Positions 21,296 through 29,669 of a DNA stretch of 64,000 bases are shown here, in pieces. Each line of letters opens with the position of its first letter. Position 1 is the stretch's first letter. The position numbers were made by a program, and so were the translations under genes. Origin of the DNA: Kitasatospora terrestris (GTDB lineage Bacteria; Actinomycetota; Actinomycetes; Streptomycetales; Streptomycetaceae); NCBI RefSeq assembly GCF_039542905.1, contig NZ_BAABIS010000001.1, positions 7,750,001 to 7,814,000 of the forward strand, in the 5' to 3' direction. The notes under the pieces were generated by a model. That model saw only the letters and a list, made by a program, of their open reading frames with translations, was not told the origin of the DNA and did no database searches.

Positions 21296-23572
21296 TCAGT
21301 GAGCCGGTGGGAGCGGGAACTCGGCCCAGACGGTCTTGCCCTCGCGGGTGTAACGGGTGCCCCAGCGGTCGGCGAGGCCGGCGACCAGGAACAGGCCGCG
21401 GCCGCCCTCCTCGTCGGGGCGGGCCCGACGGAGGTGGGGCGAGGTCTCCTTGCTGTCGGACACCTCGCAGAGCAGGGCCCGGTCGTGGTCGCGGAGCAGC
21501 CGCAGGTGCACCGGCGGGGCGCCGTAGCGGATCGCGTTCGTGACCAGCTCGCTGACGACGAGTCCGACCGCGAAGCCGACCGACTCCAGCCCCCAAAGGG
21601 CGAGTCGGTCGCCGACGGCGGCCCGGGCGCCGGCCACCTCCGCCGGGTCGGGGGCGATCTGCCAGTCGGCCGTGTCGTCCGCGGCCGGCGCGTGCAGCCG
21701 GAGCAGCAGCAGTGCGGCGTCGTCCCGGCCGCCGTCGGGCAGGCCGGACGCCGCGATCCGGCGCCGCAGCGCGTCCGGTGGCAGGTCGGCGTGCTCGTCC
21801 AGGATCCGGCAGAGCCCGGCGACGCCGGCGTCCGGGTCCTGCCGCCCGCCGGTCACCAGGCCGTCGGTGAACAGGGCCAGCAGGCTGCCTTCGGCGATCT
21901 CGAACTCGGCGGCCTCGAAGGGCATGCCGCCGACCCCCAGCGGCAGGCCGGCCGGCAGGTCCAGCGGCGCGGCGGTGCCGCCCGGGGCGCGCAGGACCGG
22001 CGGCAGGTGGCCGGCGCTCGCCGCCGCGCAGCGCCGGTGCACGGGGTCGTACACCAGGTAGAGGCAGCGTGCGCCCAGCGCCGGGTCGGTGCCGTCCGCC
22101 TCGCCGGGGTCGGTGCCGATCCGGGCCTGGCCGACCAGGTCGTCGAGGCGGCCGAGCAGTTCCTCGGGCGTGAGGTCGAGGGCGGCCAGGGCCCGCACGG
22201 TGGTCCGCAACCGGCCCATGGTCACCGCGGCCGGCAGCCCGTGGCCCGTGACGTCGCCGACCACCAGCCCGACCCGGATGCCGGACAGCGGGACCACGTC
22301 GTACCAGTCGCCGCCGACCCCGCCCGGCCCCTTGCCCGCCACGTAGTGGTGCGCCGTCTCCACGGCCGTGTGCCGCGGCAGTTCCTGCGGCAGCAGGTTG
22401 CGCTGGAACAGCAGCGCGGTGGCGCGCTCCCGCTCGTACCGGCGGGCGTTGTCGACGCAGACGGCCGTGTGGGCGATCAGCTCGGCGGCGACGGCGAGGT
22501 CGGCATCGTCGAACGGGCCGCGGGGGCCGGTGCGCAGCAGGGTGACCTCGCCGAGCCGGGCCGATCCGGCGGCCAGCGGGAGGACGAGCCGTCGGCCGTC
22601 CGGCGCTGGCCTGTCCGGCGCTGGCCTGTCCGGCGCGGGCCCGTCCTTGTCCGGCGCGCCGGTGCGGACGGGCTCCGCCAGGTCCACCCGGGCCTCGTCG
22701 GCGAGGTCGGGCACCACGGCGGCGACCAGCTCCCGGCAGGTCCGGGCCGGGTCCAGGGTGGTGCCGATGCCGCTGGAGCGGCTGAGCAGTTCGAGCCGGC
22801 GCTGCGCCTCGTACCGGTCGGTGATGTCGAACGCGGACTCGCAGACGCCGAGGTCGCGGCCGGTGTCGTCCTGGAGGCGGAAGTAGGAGCAGGACCACAC
22901 GGACGGCTGGCCCCCGGCCCCGGGTGCCGGGCTGCGGTAGTGCAGGTCGACGACGGGTTCGCCGGTGCGCAGGACCTGGTCGACGACCGACCCGAGCGAG
23001 CGGCCCGCGAGGCCCGGCGAGACGATCTCGCCCGCGGGGAAGAGGTCCCTGACCGGGCGGCCGAACCAGTCGGCGCGGGTGAAGCCGAACGCCTCTTCGG
23101 TCGCGGGGTTGACCCACCGCACCCGTCCGTCCGGCCCGATCACCGACAGAGAGATCGGGGACTGCGCGGACAGGCCGGTGAGCATCGCCTGGTCGGTCGC
23201 CCAGCGCTCCATCCGCTCGGCGGCGACCGACACGATGCCCCACGCCGCGGTCGCCGGGCCGGCGCCGTCGGGGCCCAGCCGCAGGACGTACAGCACCACG
23301 TCGACGGCCCCGCCGGGGCGGCGGAGCGCCCACCGGTCGCCCCCGGACGCGACGGGGGCGTCGGCCGCGTCGAAGAGCGATCGCCCGTCGACGGGGACCA
23401 GGACCGAGCGGGCGGGCCGGCCGAGCACCTGGTCCGCCCGGTACCCGTACAGCTCCTGGGCGGAGGCGTCCCAGCCGATCACCGTGCCGCGCCGGTCGAG
23501 GACGGCGGTCGCCATCGTCCCCGGGCCGAACGGGGTGCCGGGCGGCTGCCCCGCTGCCCCGGGCACTGTCAT
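21296..23572 (-). CDS. PAS-GAF-PP2C (SpoIIE-like)-HATPase regulatory phosphatase
   Basis: 758 aa from an ATG with GGAGG five bases upstream. Order: PAS domain (about 20-120), second PAS (about 140-265, with PDGRVRWVNPATEEAFGFT), GAF-like segment (about 270-380), SpoIIE-type PP2C phosphatase (about 385-620: GGDWYDVVPL, VGDVTGHGLPAA, FTDGLV, GRDDAALLLLRL) and an RsbW-like ATPase (about 630-758: VSELVTNAIRYG and EGGRGLFLVAGLADRWG). Such proteins combine phosphatase and anti-sigma kinase halves in partner-switching control of alternative sigma factors. A PAPDRPAPDRPAPDG repeat lies between GAF and PP2C. No sigma or anti-anti-sigma gene is adjacent. Confidence 0.88.
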   Translation of the reverse strand: MTVPGAAGQPPGTPFGPGTMATAVLDRRGTVIGWDASAQELYGYRADQVLGRPARSVLVPVDGRSLFDAADAPVASGGDRWALRRPGGAVDVVLYVLRLGPDGAGPATAAWGIVSVAAERMERWATDQAMLTGLSAQSPISLSVIGPDGRVRWVNPATEEAFGFTRADWFGRPVRDLFPAGEIVSPGLAGRSLGSVVDQVLRTGEPVVDLHYRSPAPGAGGQPSVWSCSYFRLQDDTGRDLGVCESAFDITDRYEAQRRLELLSRSSGIGTTLDPARTCRELVAAVVPDLADEARVDLAEPVRTGAPDKDGPAPDRPAPDRPAPDGRRLVLPLAAGSARLGEVTLLRTGPRGPFDDADLAVAAELIAHTAVCVDNARRYERERATALLFQRNLLPQELPRHTAVETAHHYVAGKGPGGVGGDWYDVVPLSGIRVGLVVGDVTGHGLPAAVTMGRLRTTVRALAALDLTPEELLGRLDDLVGQARIGTDPGEADGTDPALGARCLYLVYDPVHRRCAAASAGHLPPVLRAPGGTAAPLDLPAGLPLGVGGMPFEAAEFEIAEGSLLALFTDGLVTGGRQDPDAGVAGLCRILDEHADLPPDALRRRIAASGLPDGGRDDAALLLLRLHAPAADDTADWQIAPDPAEVAGARAAVGDRLALWGLESVGFAVGLVVSELVTNAIRYGAPPVHLRLLRDHDRALLCEVSDSKETSPHLRRARPDEEGGRGLFLVAGLADRWGTRYTREGKTVWAEFPLPPAH

Positions 23573-23649
23573 GGCGGCCTCCCGACGGACGGACCTTCTC
23601 CTCACGCTACCCGCGGGCCTTGCAACCAGCCCGATGGTACGAAATCGCC

Positions 23650-23945
23650 ATGACAAGCGTCCGGAGACCGGTCGTTCTGCTCGCCCTGACCGGCCGGGCG
23701 CTCTTCAGCGCCGCCTGCGGCGGCCCCGGAACGCCCTCGGCCGACGGCGGGTGGCTCCCGCAACCCTTCTTTCTTCTCCGTCGTCGGCGGGAGCCTGAGG
23801 GCCGACCACAGGGCCAAGGCCGCTGCGGCCATCGTCCCGGCCGACAACCACGCGCCGCACCGTCCTCAAGGACCGGAACGCCGACGTCCCGGAGCTGCTC
23901 GCCGACGCCGAGGGCCGGGTGAACCAGCTACTGGCGCAAACGTGA
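23650..23945 (+). pseudogene. Frameshifted remnant of a sugar-binding lipoprotein
   Basis: Frame 1 gives MTSVRRPVVLLALTGRALFSAACGG, a lipoprotein signal peptide with lipobox SAAC, as in ABC substrate-binding proteins. Thereafter frame is lost, a middle part reads in another frame, and the last 22 codons read KDRNADVPELLADAEGRVNQLLAQT then stop in a third frame, the sort of C-terminus seen in family 1 sugar-binding proteins. The total (about 290 bp) is a third of a normal gene: large internal deletion plus frameshift(s). Its neighbour, a GH1 beta-glucosidase, is often linked to such transporters. Confidence 0.65.
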
Positions 23946-23970
23946 GGGAAGCTCATATTGTGGCGGCATC

Positions 23971-24006
23971 CGCGTGGCCCGCGTGGCCCGCGTGGCCTTC
24001 GTGGCC
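23971..24006 (+). repeat. Nine-base tandem repeat before beta-glucosidase
   Basis: CGCGTGGCC three times, then TTCGTGGCC; in frame upstream of the chosen start of the GH1 gene. Confidence 0.85.
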
Positions 24007-24045
24007 GCCGTGAGATCGTCAGCATCGTCGACAGGGAGCCCGGCC

Positions 24046-25383
24046 GTGCCGCACCGCATCAACCTCCCGCAGGACTTCCGCTGGGGCGTCGCCACCGCCG
24101 CATACCAGATCGAGGGCGCGGTGGCCGAGGGCGGCCGCGGCCCGTCGATCTGGGACACCTTCTGCGACCGCCCCGGCGCCGTCCGGGACGGGCACAGCGG
24201 CGCCCGGGCCTGCGACCACTACCACCGGTATCCCGAGGACATCGAGCTGATGCGCGGCCTCGGCCTCGACGCCTACCGATTCTCGATCGCCTGGCCGCGC
24301 ATCCGGCCCACCGGCAGGGGCCCCGTCAACGCCACCGGGCTCGACTTCTACGAACGGCTGGTCGACGGACTCCTCGACGCCGGCATCACCCCCTTCCCCA
24401 CGCTCTTCCACTGGGACCTGCCGCAGGCCCTGGAGGACGCGGGGGGCTGGCTCAACCGCGACACGGCGCACCGCTTCGCCGAGTACGCGGCCGCCGTCGC
24501 CGACCGGCTCGGTGACCGGGTGCCCGCCTGGATCACCCTCAACGAGCCCTTCGTGCACATGGTCTACGGCTACGCGCTCGGCATCCACGCCCCCGGACAC
24601 GCCCTGCTGCTCGACGCCCTGCCCGTCGCCCACCACCAACTGCTCGGCCACGCCCTCGCAGCCGGCGTGCTCGCCGAGCGCGGCGCGCAGGTACTGATCG
24701 CCAACAACTGCACGCCGGTCCGGTCCGCCACCACCTCCGCCGAGGACGAGGCCGCGGCCGACGCGTACGACGCCCTCCACAACCGCCTCTTCAACGACCC
24801 GCTGCTGCTCGGCCGTTACCCCGACCTCGCGGCCTACGGCGTCGGGCCCGACCTGGGCGGCGCGGTCCGCGACGGCGACCTCGCGCTGATCGCCGCCGCC
24901 CCGCTCGACGGCCTCGGCATCAACTACTACAACCCCACCCGGATCGCCGCCCCCACCGAGCCCGGCCTCCCGTTCGCCGAGGCACCCATCGACGGCGTCC
25001 CCCGCACCCACTTCGGCTGGCCCGTCGTCCCCGACGGCCTGCGCGAACTCCTCGTAGGCCTGCGCGAACGCTACGGCTCCGCCCTCCCGCCGATCACCAT
25101 CACCGAGAACGGCTGCTCCACGGACGACCTGCTCGACGACACCGCCCGGATCGACTACCTGGCCGGCCACCTCGACGCCCTCGCCGCCGCGAGCGCCCAA
25201 GGCGTCGACGTGCGCGGCTACTTCACCTGGTCCCTGCTCGACAACTTCGAATGGGCCGAGGGCTACCACCAGCGCTTCGGCCTGGTCCACGTCGACTTCG
25301 AGTCGCAGAAGCGCACCCCGAAGTCCTCGTACGCCTGGTACCGCGAGCTGATTGCTGCTCATCGAAACCAGATTCCTGCGTAG
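24046..25383 (+). CDS. GH1 beta-glucosidase
   Basis: 445 aa from a GTG preceded by GGGAG at seven bases. Retaining family 1 glycoside hydrolase: N-terminal signature FRWGVATAAYQIEGA, acid/base E167 in ITLNEP, nucleophile E354 in ITENG; aglycone pocket residues HW (121-122 region), NYYNP and WAEGY are present. Cytoplasmic, cleaves cellobiose or other beta-glucosides. The last 12 codons (ATT GCT GCT CAT CGA AAC CAG ATT CCT...) are AT-ending, unlike the rest of the gene; see findings. Confidence 0.92.
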   Translation: MPHRINLPQDFRWGVATAAYQIEGAVAEGGRGPSIWDTFCDRPGAVRDGHSGARACDHYHRYPEDIELMRGLGLDAYRFSIAWPRIRPTGRGPVNATGLDFYERLVDGLLDAGITPFPTLFHWDLPQALEDAGGWLNRDTAHRFAEYAAAVADRLGDRVPAWITLNEPFVHMVYGYALGIHAPGHALLLDALPVAHHQLLGHALAAGVLAERGAQVLIANNCTPVRSATTSAEDEAAADAYDALHNRLFNDPLLLGRYPDLAAYGVGPDLGGAVRDGDLALIAAAPLDGLGINYYNPTRIAAPTEPGLPFAEAPIDGVPRTHFGWPVVPDGLRELLVGLRERYGSALPPITITENGCSTDDLLDDTARIDYLAGHLDALAAASAQGVDVRGYFTWSLLDNFEWAEGYHQRFGLVHVDFESQKRTPKSSYAWYRELIAAHRNQIPA

Positions 25384-25732
25384 TCGAGCCATCCGCTCGA
25401 CGTTGTGCCCGTCGGGACCCATGCGGGTTCGAGAGCGCCCTCGGAGCGGAGGGTCGCCTCCGACGGACGTGCCGGCCGCCCGGACCGATCCGTGAGCGAT
25501 GCGCAGGGCGAGACTCGCGGAGGGGGGACGCGCCCATGGCGTAGCGCTGAACCTGAGGCCGGGCTGGGCGGCAGGTCAGGAGAGGCGCGATGATGCCGCC
25601 GCCCGCAGCGGATCCCCGTCTCCCCGGTCACAGCGCGCAGCCTGACGACGCCGGGCACTGCCCGGCGAACGCAGTCCCCGGTCGGGGCCGTCCTCGCCCG
25701 GCGTGATTCCGATTGCCGTGCGTCCGGGCGGT
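25384..25732. other. Intergenic
   Basis: Convergent gap between GH1 and the hydrolase gene; open frames here are compositional only. I see no RNA gene, no clear hairpin terminator and no known element. Confidence 0.5.
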
Positions 25733-26680
25733 CTACTTGGTTTCGACTCGTCCGATCGGGTCGGGGTCGGTTCCCAGCGCCTCGCATGCGGCCTGCCAGG
25801 CCGTGTCGCCGAGGTGGAGCCGGCTGCGGAGGTAGGCGGCAGTGAGCCGCCCGACGGCGGCGACCCGTTCGGGGTTCTCGTCGGTGGTCTCGGCGGCGTC
25901 GTATCCGGCGATCCCGCCGAGTCCGTGCTCCGCCCCGAACAGGGTGAGCAGGGACTTCGGGCCGGGGGCGAGGGTGTAGGGGTCGGCGTGCCAGTCCGGA
26001 CCCACGTCGGTGAAGTGGCGGGAGTCGTCCTTGTCGCCTGCGACGACCAGGGTGGGAGCGGCCATGGTGGAGAAGTCGACGGCCCCGATGATCGGCCACT
26101 GCTCGGCCATGGGGCCGTTGAGGACGTCGCCGCCCCTGCCGGGCGCGGCGAGCAGTACGCCCGCCTTGATCCGCGACTCGACCAGGTGCACCACCTTCCC
26201 GGTGCCGGGGTCGTTGAGTCCGGCGCCCAGCAGGAGGGCCGCGGTGAAGCCGCCGAGGGAGTGTCCGGCCAGGGCGATCTTGGTGTGGTCGATCCGTCCG
26301 GCCAGCTGTGGCACGGTGCGCTCGATCACGTCGAGCCGGTCGAGGACGTGACTCATGTCCTCGGCGCGGGAGCGCCAGAAGTCCGGTGCGCCCGGGGCGT
26401 CGGCGACCAGGTGGCTCAGCGTCCGGGAGGTGAGGTGGGTGGGTTGGAGGACGACGAACCCTTGTGCCGCCCAGGAGTTGGCGAGCGGTGCGTAGCCGTT
26501 CAGCGATGAGAGGTTGTTCGACGGGCCGTGGCCGTGGGAGAGCAGGATGACGGGAAGACCGGTTCCGGACGCGGGAGCGGAGACGCGTACGTGGAGGTCC
26601 ACGGGACGTCCGGGCACGGGCAGGGCCACCGGGCTGTACGACAGGACGGGGACGGGTGCGGTGGGGTTGGATGCGCTCAT
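25733..26680 (-). CDS. Alpha/beta-hydrolase
   Basis: 315 aa; nucleophile elbow GHSLGG (about residue 150), oxyanion-side strand PVILLSHGHGPSNN near residue 45, catalytic Asp likely in GDKDDS and His in AEHGLGG. The layout resembles platelet-activating-factor acetylhydrolase/dienelactone-hydrolase-like esterases. Lipase/esterase activity is likely, the substrate unknown. Its promoter is shared with the divergent tetR gene and the twin operators, so the TetR protein is its probable repressor. Confidence 0.82.
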   Translation of the reverse strand: MSASNPTAPVPVLSYSPVALPVPGRPVDLHVRVSAPASGTGLPVILLSHGHGPSNNLSSLNGYAPLANSWAAQGFVVLQPTHLTSRTLSHLVADAPGAPDFWRSRAEDMSHVLDRLDVIERTVPQLAGRIDHTKIALAGHSLGGFTAALLLGAGLNDPGTGKVVHLVESRIKAGVLLAAPGRGGDVLNGPMAEQWPIIGAVDFSTMAAPTLVVAGDKDDSRHFTDVGPDWHADPYTLAPGPKSLLTLFGAEHGLGGIAGYDAAETTDENPERVAAVGRLTAAYLRSRLHLGDTAWQAACEALGTDPDPIGRVETK

Positions 26681-26775
26681 GGCGAGCGGTTCTCCTTACT
26701 GCGGTGGGTGCCGCGGCCGGCCCCGGTCGGGTGGCGGCGGGCATGGGGCAGTTGCGTCCCGCTTCGGCTAACCTG

Positions 26776-26820
26776 AAGCGGAACGCTGTCCCGTTTACTA
26801 TCCGGAACATCGTTCCGCTT
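26776..26820. promoter_or_regulatory. Twin TetR operators between hydrolase and tetR
   Basis: 26803-26817 is CGGAAC-ATC-GTTCCG, a perfect palindrome; 26779-26793 is CGGAAC-GCT-GTCCCG, the same with one change. Centres are 24 bp apart. The outer ends AAGCGGAACG / CGTTCCGCTT are also exact inverse complements. This is the signature of a two-dimer TetR operator in the divergent promoter. Confidence 0.7.
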
Positions 26821-26846
26821 TGTCAACGGGTGTCGGAGGGAGAACC

Positions 26847-27440
26847 GTGTCCAGCGAGAGCCCCACGGGGAGGGCGTCGGCCCGGAGCAAGCGGTCTGAC
26901 GCGCTGCGCAACCAACAGGCGCTGCTCGCGGCCGCCGCCGAGGTGTTCGTGGCCTCCGGCGTCGACGCGCCGATCCGCCGGATCGCGGCCAAGGCGGGTG
27001 TGGGGACGGGAACGATCTACCGGCACTTCCCGACCCGGGCCGATCTCGTCACGGCCGTGTACCGCCATCAGATCGAGGAGTGCGCGGAGGCGGGGCCGGT
27101 GCTGCTGGCCGGCGCCGACTCCCCGGTCGTCGCGCTGCGCCAGTGGATCGACCTCTTCGTCGACTTCCTGGTCACCAAGCACGGACTGGCCGACGCCATG
27201 CAGTCGGACAGCAGCGGCTTCGCCGCGCTGCACGGCTACTTCCTCGACCGTCTGCTGCCGGTCTGCGGGCGGCTGCTCGATGCCGCGGTCGATGCCGGTG
27301 AGATCAGGGCGGGCACCCGGCCCTACGAACTCATGCGCGGCATCGGCAACCTGTGCATCGGAGGCGGAGATCCGCAGTACGATCCCCGGCACCTGATCGA
27401 ATTGCTCCTGTGCGGACTGCAGCGCCACCCGTCGGAGTGA
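26847..27440 (+). CDS. TetR-family repressor
   Basis: 197 aa from a GTG with GGAGGGAGAACC upstream. HTH at about 20-65 with IRRIAAKAGVGTGTIYRHFPTRADLV; ligand domain includes QWIDLFVDFLVTKHGLADAM (SbtR-like C-domain of streptomycete TetRs). A damaged duplicate is at 45326-45746. Divergent from the hydrolase with operators in between, so it most likely represses both. Confidence 0.88.
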   Translation: MSSESPTGRASARSKRSDALRNQQALLAAAAEVFVASGVDAPIRRIAAKAGVGTGTIYRHFPTRADLVTAVYRHQIEECAEAGPVLLAGADSPVVALRQWIDLFVDFLVTKHGLADAMQSDSSGFAALHGYFLDRLLPVCGRLLDAAVDAGEIRAGTRPYELMRGIGNLCIGGGDPQYDPRHLIELLLCGLQRHPSE

Positions 27441-27459
27441 CGTCGACGGCAACTGCTCG

Positions 27460-27558
27460 GTCCGCGTCGACTTCGAGGGTCGGAAGCGCACCCCCAGGGC
27501 GTCCTGCGCCTGGTACCGCGACGTGATCGCCGCCCACCGGGCGCGGTCGCAGGGGTAG
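27460..27558 (+). pseudogene. 3' stump of a second GH1 beta-glucosidase
   Basis: The frame ending at the TAG 27556-27558 reads VDFEGRKRTPRASCAWYRD and VIAAHRARSQG, matching the last 31 codons of the intact GH1 gene (VDFESQKRTPKSSYAWYRE, LIAAHRNQIPA). No start and no active-site parts remain. It begins within 20 bp of the tetR stop. Confidence 0.8.
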
Positions 27559-27617
27559 CCGGGCGCCCGCGCAGGAAAGCCGGGTCCGAGGCCCGTCGGC
27601 CGCCTTTGCGTGAAGGG

Positions 27618-27623
27618 TTGACT
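27618..27623 (+). promoter_or_regulatory. Possible -35 box
   Basis: TTGACT on its own about 85 bp upstream of the LacI-type palindrome; -10 not convincing. Confidence 0.25.
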
Positions 27624-27706
27624 GCGCGTACGGAGTGATGCAGGCTGCGGCCGTCGCCTTCACCACACGTTCCACCCCTCGGTGGAGGAGAAAGCCTCGG
27701 CGCGAT

Positions 27707-27720
27707 TGTTAGCGCTAACA
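27707..27720. promoter_or_regulatory. Perfect LacI-type operator before the feruloyl esterase
   Basis: TGTTAGCGCTAACA, a perfect 14-bp palindrome with a CG centre, 134 bp upstream of the GTG start. The shape is that of LacI/GalR repressor sites controlling hemicellulase genes in actinomycetes. Confidence 0.7.
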
Positions 27721-27853
27721 GTTTCGGGTGGGCCTCCCTTGCGCGCACCAGGCGGCGTCCCACCCCGATCGAACGAACCGTTTCAACCGGCCCGCAGAAG
27801 ATCCGCCCGCCGGCGCCCTGAACTCCTGTCCACCCGCAGCGAAGGAAGAGCCC

Positions 27854-29221
27854 GTGAAACGCAGTTCCTTATTCACGCGCCTGCTGGCCCCGATGGTCGT
27901 CGTCGTGGCGGCGATCAGCACGGCGCTGAGCACCGGCCTCAGCGCGACCGCCGCCCCGGTCACGTCCGCCGCTCCGGTCGCCGCTCCGGTCGCAGCCGCC
28001 GCCGCGGCCAGCGGCGGCTGCGGCAAGGCGCCGTCGCTGGCGAGCGGCACCCGCACGATCACCAGCAGCGGCCAGAACCGCAGTTACATCCTGCGGGTCC
28101 CCGCCAACTACGACCAGAACCGCCCCTACCGGTTGGTCTTCGGGTTCCACTGGCGGGGCGGCACCGCCAATGACGTCGACTCCGGCGGCACCGATGGGTA
28201 CAACTGGTCCTACTACGGACTCAGGCGGCTGGCGGACGCCGACAACAACGGCACCGTCTTCGTCGCACCACAGGGCTTCGACAACGGCTGGGCCAACTCC
28301 AACGGCCAGGACCTCACCTTCGTCGACGACATGACCAGGCAGCTCGAAGCCGGCCTGTGCATCGACACGACGCAGCTCTTCGCCGCCGGTTTCAGCTACG
28401 GCGGCGGGATGAGCTACGCGCTCGCCTGCGCCCGGGCGACGGTCTTCCGCGGGGTCGCGGTCTACGCCGGGGCGAACCTCAGCGGATGCAGCGGCGGTAC
28501 GCAGCCGATTGCGTACATGGGCCTGCACGGCCTCCGCGACAACGTCCTGCCCATCTCCTCGGGACGGGCACTCCGTGACCAGTTCGTCAGGAACAACGGC
28601 TGCACCCCGCAGAACCCGCCCGAGCCGGCCTCCGGCAGCCTGACGCACGTCGTCACCACCTACTCCGGGTGCAAGCCCGGGTATCCGGTGGTCTGGGCCG
28701 CGTTCGACGGAGCGGGCCACGACCCCGGTCCGATCGACGGGTGCACCTGCGACGGCTGGCGCACCTGGACGTCCGGTGAGGTGTGGAAGTTCTTCAGCCA
28801 GTTCGGCTCCAGCACCCCCACCCCTCCGAGCACCGGCCAGGAGATCGTGGGCCAGGCGTCGGGCCGCTGCACCGACATCCCGGGCTCCTCCACGAGCAAC
28901 GGCACCCAGGCCCAACTGTGGGACTGCCACGGCGGCACCAACCAGCGGTGGACCTACACCGCGAGCAAGCAGCTCATGGTCTACGGCAACAAGTGCCTGG
29001 ACGCCTCGGCCAAGGGGACCGGCAACGGGACCGCCGTGGTGATCTGGGACTGCAACGGGCAGACCAACCAGCAGTGGAACGTCAACTCCAACGGCACCGT
29101 CACCGGAGTCCAGTCGGGCCTGTGTCTGGACGCCACCGGCACGGGTACGGCGAACGGGACGAAGATCCAGCTGTGGAGCTGCTCGGGCGCGGGCAACCAG
29201 CAGTGGAGTTTCCGCAACTGA
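27854..29221 (+). CDS. Secreted feruloyl-esterase-like CE1 enzyme with ricin-type lectin domain
   Basis: 455 aa; GTG with GAAGGAAGAG upstream. Sec signal (residues 1-33: KRSSLFTRLLAPMVVVVAAISTALSTGLSATAA). Catalytic domain about 55-310 of the PHB depolymerase/feruloyl esterase group: oxyanion block GFHWRGGTAND, nucleophile S181 in GFSYGGG, LHGLRDNVLPI with the acid, and His in FDGAGHDP. Linker STPTPPSTG leads to a CBM13 beta-trefoil (about 325-455) with three QxW repeats (TNQRW, TNQQW, GNQQW). It probably removes ferulate or acetyl groups from arabinoxylan. Upstream perfect LacI operator. Confidence 0.85.
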   Translation: MKRSSLFTRLLAPMVVVVAAISTALSTGLSATAAPVTSAAPVAAPVAAAAAASGGCGKAPSLASGTRTITSSGQNRSYILRVPANYDQNRPYRLVFGFHWRGGTANDVDSGGTDGYNWSYYGLRRLADADNNGTVFVAPQGFDNGWANSNGQDLTFVDDMTRQLEAGLCIDTTQLFAAGFSYGGGMSYALACARATVFRGVAVYAGANLSGCSGGTQPIAYMGLHGLRDNVLPISSGRALRDQFVRNNGCTPQNPPEPASGSLTHVVTTYSGCKPGYPVVWAAFDGAGHDPGPIDGCTCDGWRTWTSGEVWKFFSQFGSSTPTPPSTGQEIVGQASGRCTDIPGSSTSNGTQAQLWDCHGGTNQRWTYTASKQLMVYGNKCLDASAKGTGNGTAVVIWDCNGQTNQQWNVNSNGTVTGVQSGLCLDATGTGTANGTKIQLWSCSGAGNQQWSFRN

Positions 29222-29241
29222 CCAGGGCTCCGGGGCCGGTC

Positions 29242-29299
29242 CGCCCGCCATCGCGGGACCGGACCCGGCGCGCCCGCCATCGCGGGACCGGACCCGGCG
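29242..29299. repeat. Two direct copies of a 29-bp unit
   Basis: The 29-bp unit at 29242-29270 is repeated exactly at 29271-29299 (starts CGCCCGCCATCGCGGG). Its second copy forms half of the hairpin described next. Confidence 0.9.
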
Positions 29300-29325
29300 C
29301 GCCCGCGGACTCCCGCGCCGGGTCC
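29290..29325 (+). terminator. 12-bp hairpin after feruloyl esterase
   Basis: Arms GGACCCGGCGCG (29290-29301) and CGCGCCGGGTCC (29314-29325), perfect, 12-nt loop. The most likely terminator of the esterase gene. The remaining gap to 29669 has nothing recognised. Confidence 0.7.
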
Positions 29326-29669
29326 TCCCGCGCAGGGTTCTCCCGTGCAGGGTCCTCCCGCCCGGCACCGGAGTGCGCGGGGGAGGTCCTCACGACAACG
29401 CCGCCCGTCCCCGGCTCGGGTCGCCGCGCACGCGCCCTGGCTGTTTCGGCGAGCAGTCCGGCCAGGACGCCGGGGAGGTGCGGCAGCAGCGCGTCGACCT
29501 CTCGCCGCAGCCCCGGCACGAGCGGGGCGGCCGTCCCAGCAGTGCCACCACGGAGACCGGGCCCGGCCGGGCCGGTGACCCGGACCCGGGGTCGGCCGCG
29601 GAGATTCCACCGGGCGCGCGACCCCAGCACGCCATCCCCTGCCATCCCATCGAAAAAGGGACTCGAACA

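Noticed and set aside
20264..23653. 1129-codon plus-strand open frame
   Set aside because: Antisense to the PAS-PP2C protein, TetR and DUF1918 genes.
26803..26817. SOS box (LexA site)
   Set aside because: CGGAAC-ATC-GTTCCG has a 3-nt spacer; actinobacterial SOS boxes need GAAC-N4-GTTC. Better explained as TetR operator.
29373..29669. Minus-strand gene before the GH43
   Set aside because: A stretch reading LRREVDALLPHLPGVLAGLLAETA looks coding but has no start or continuation.
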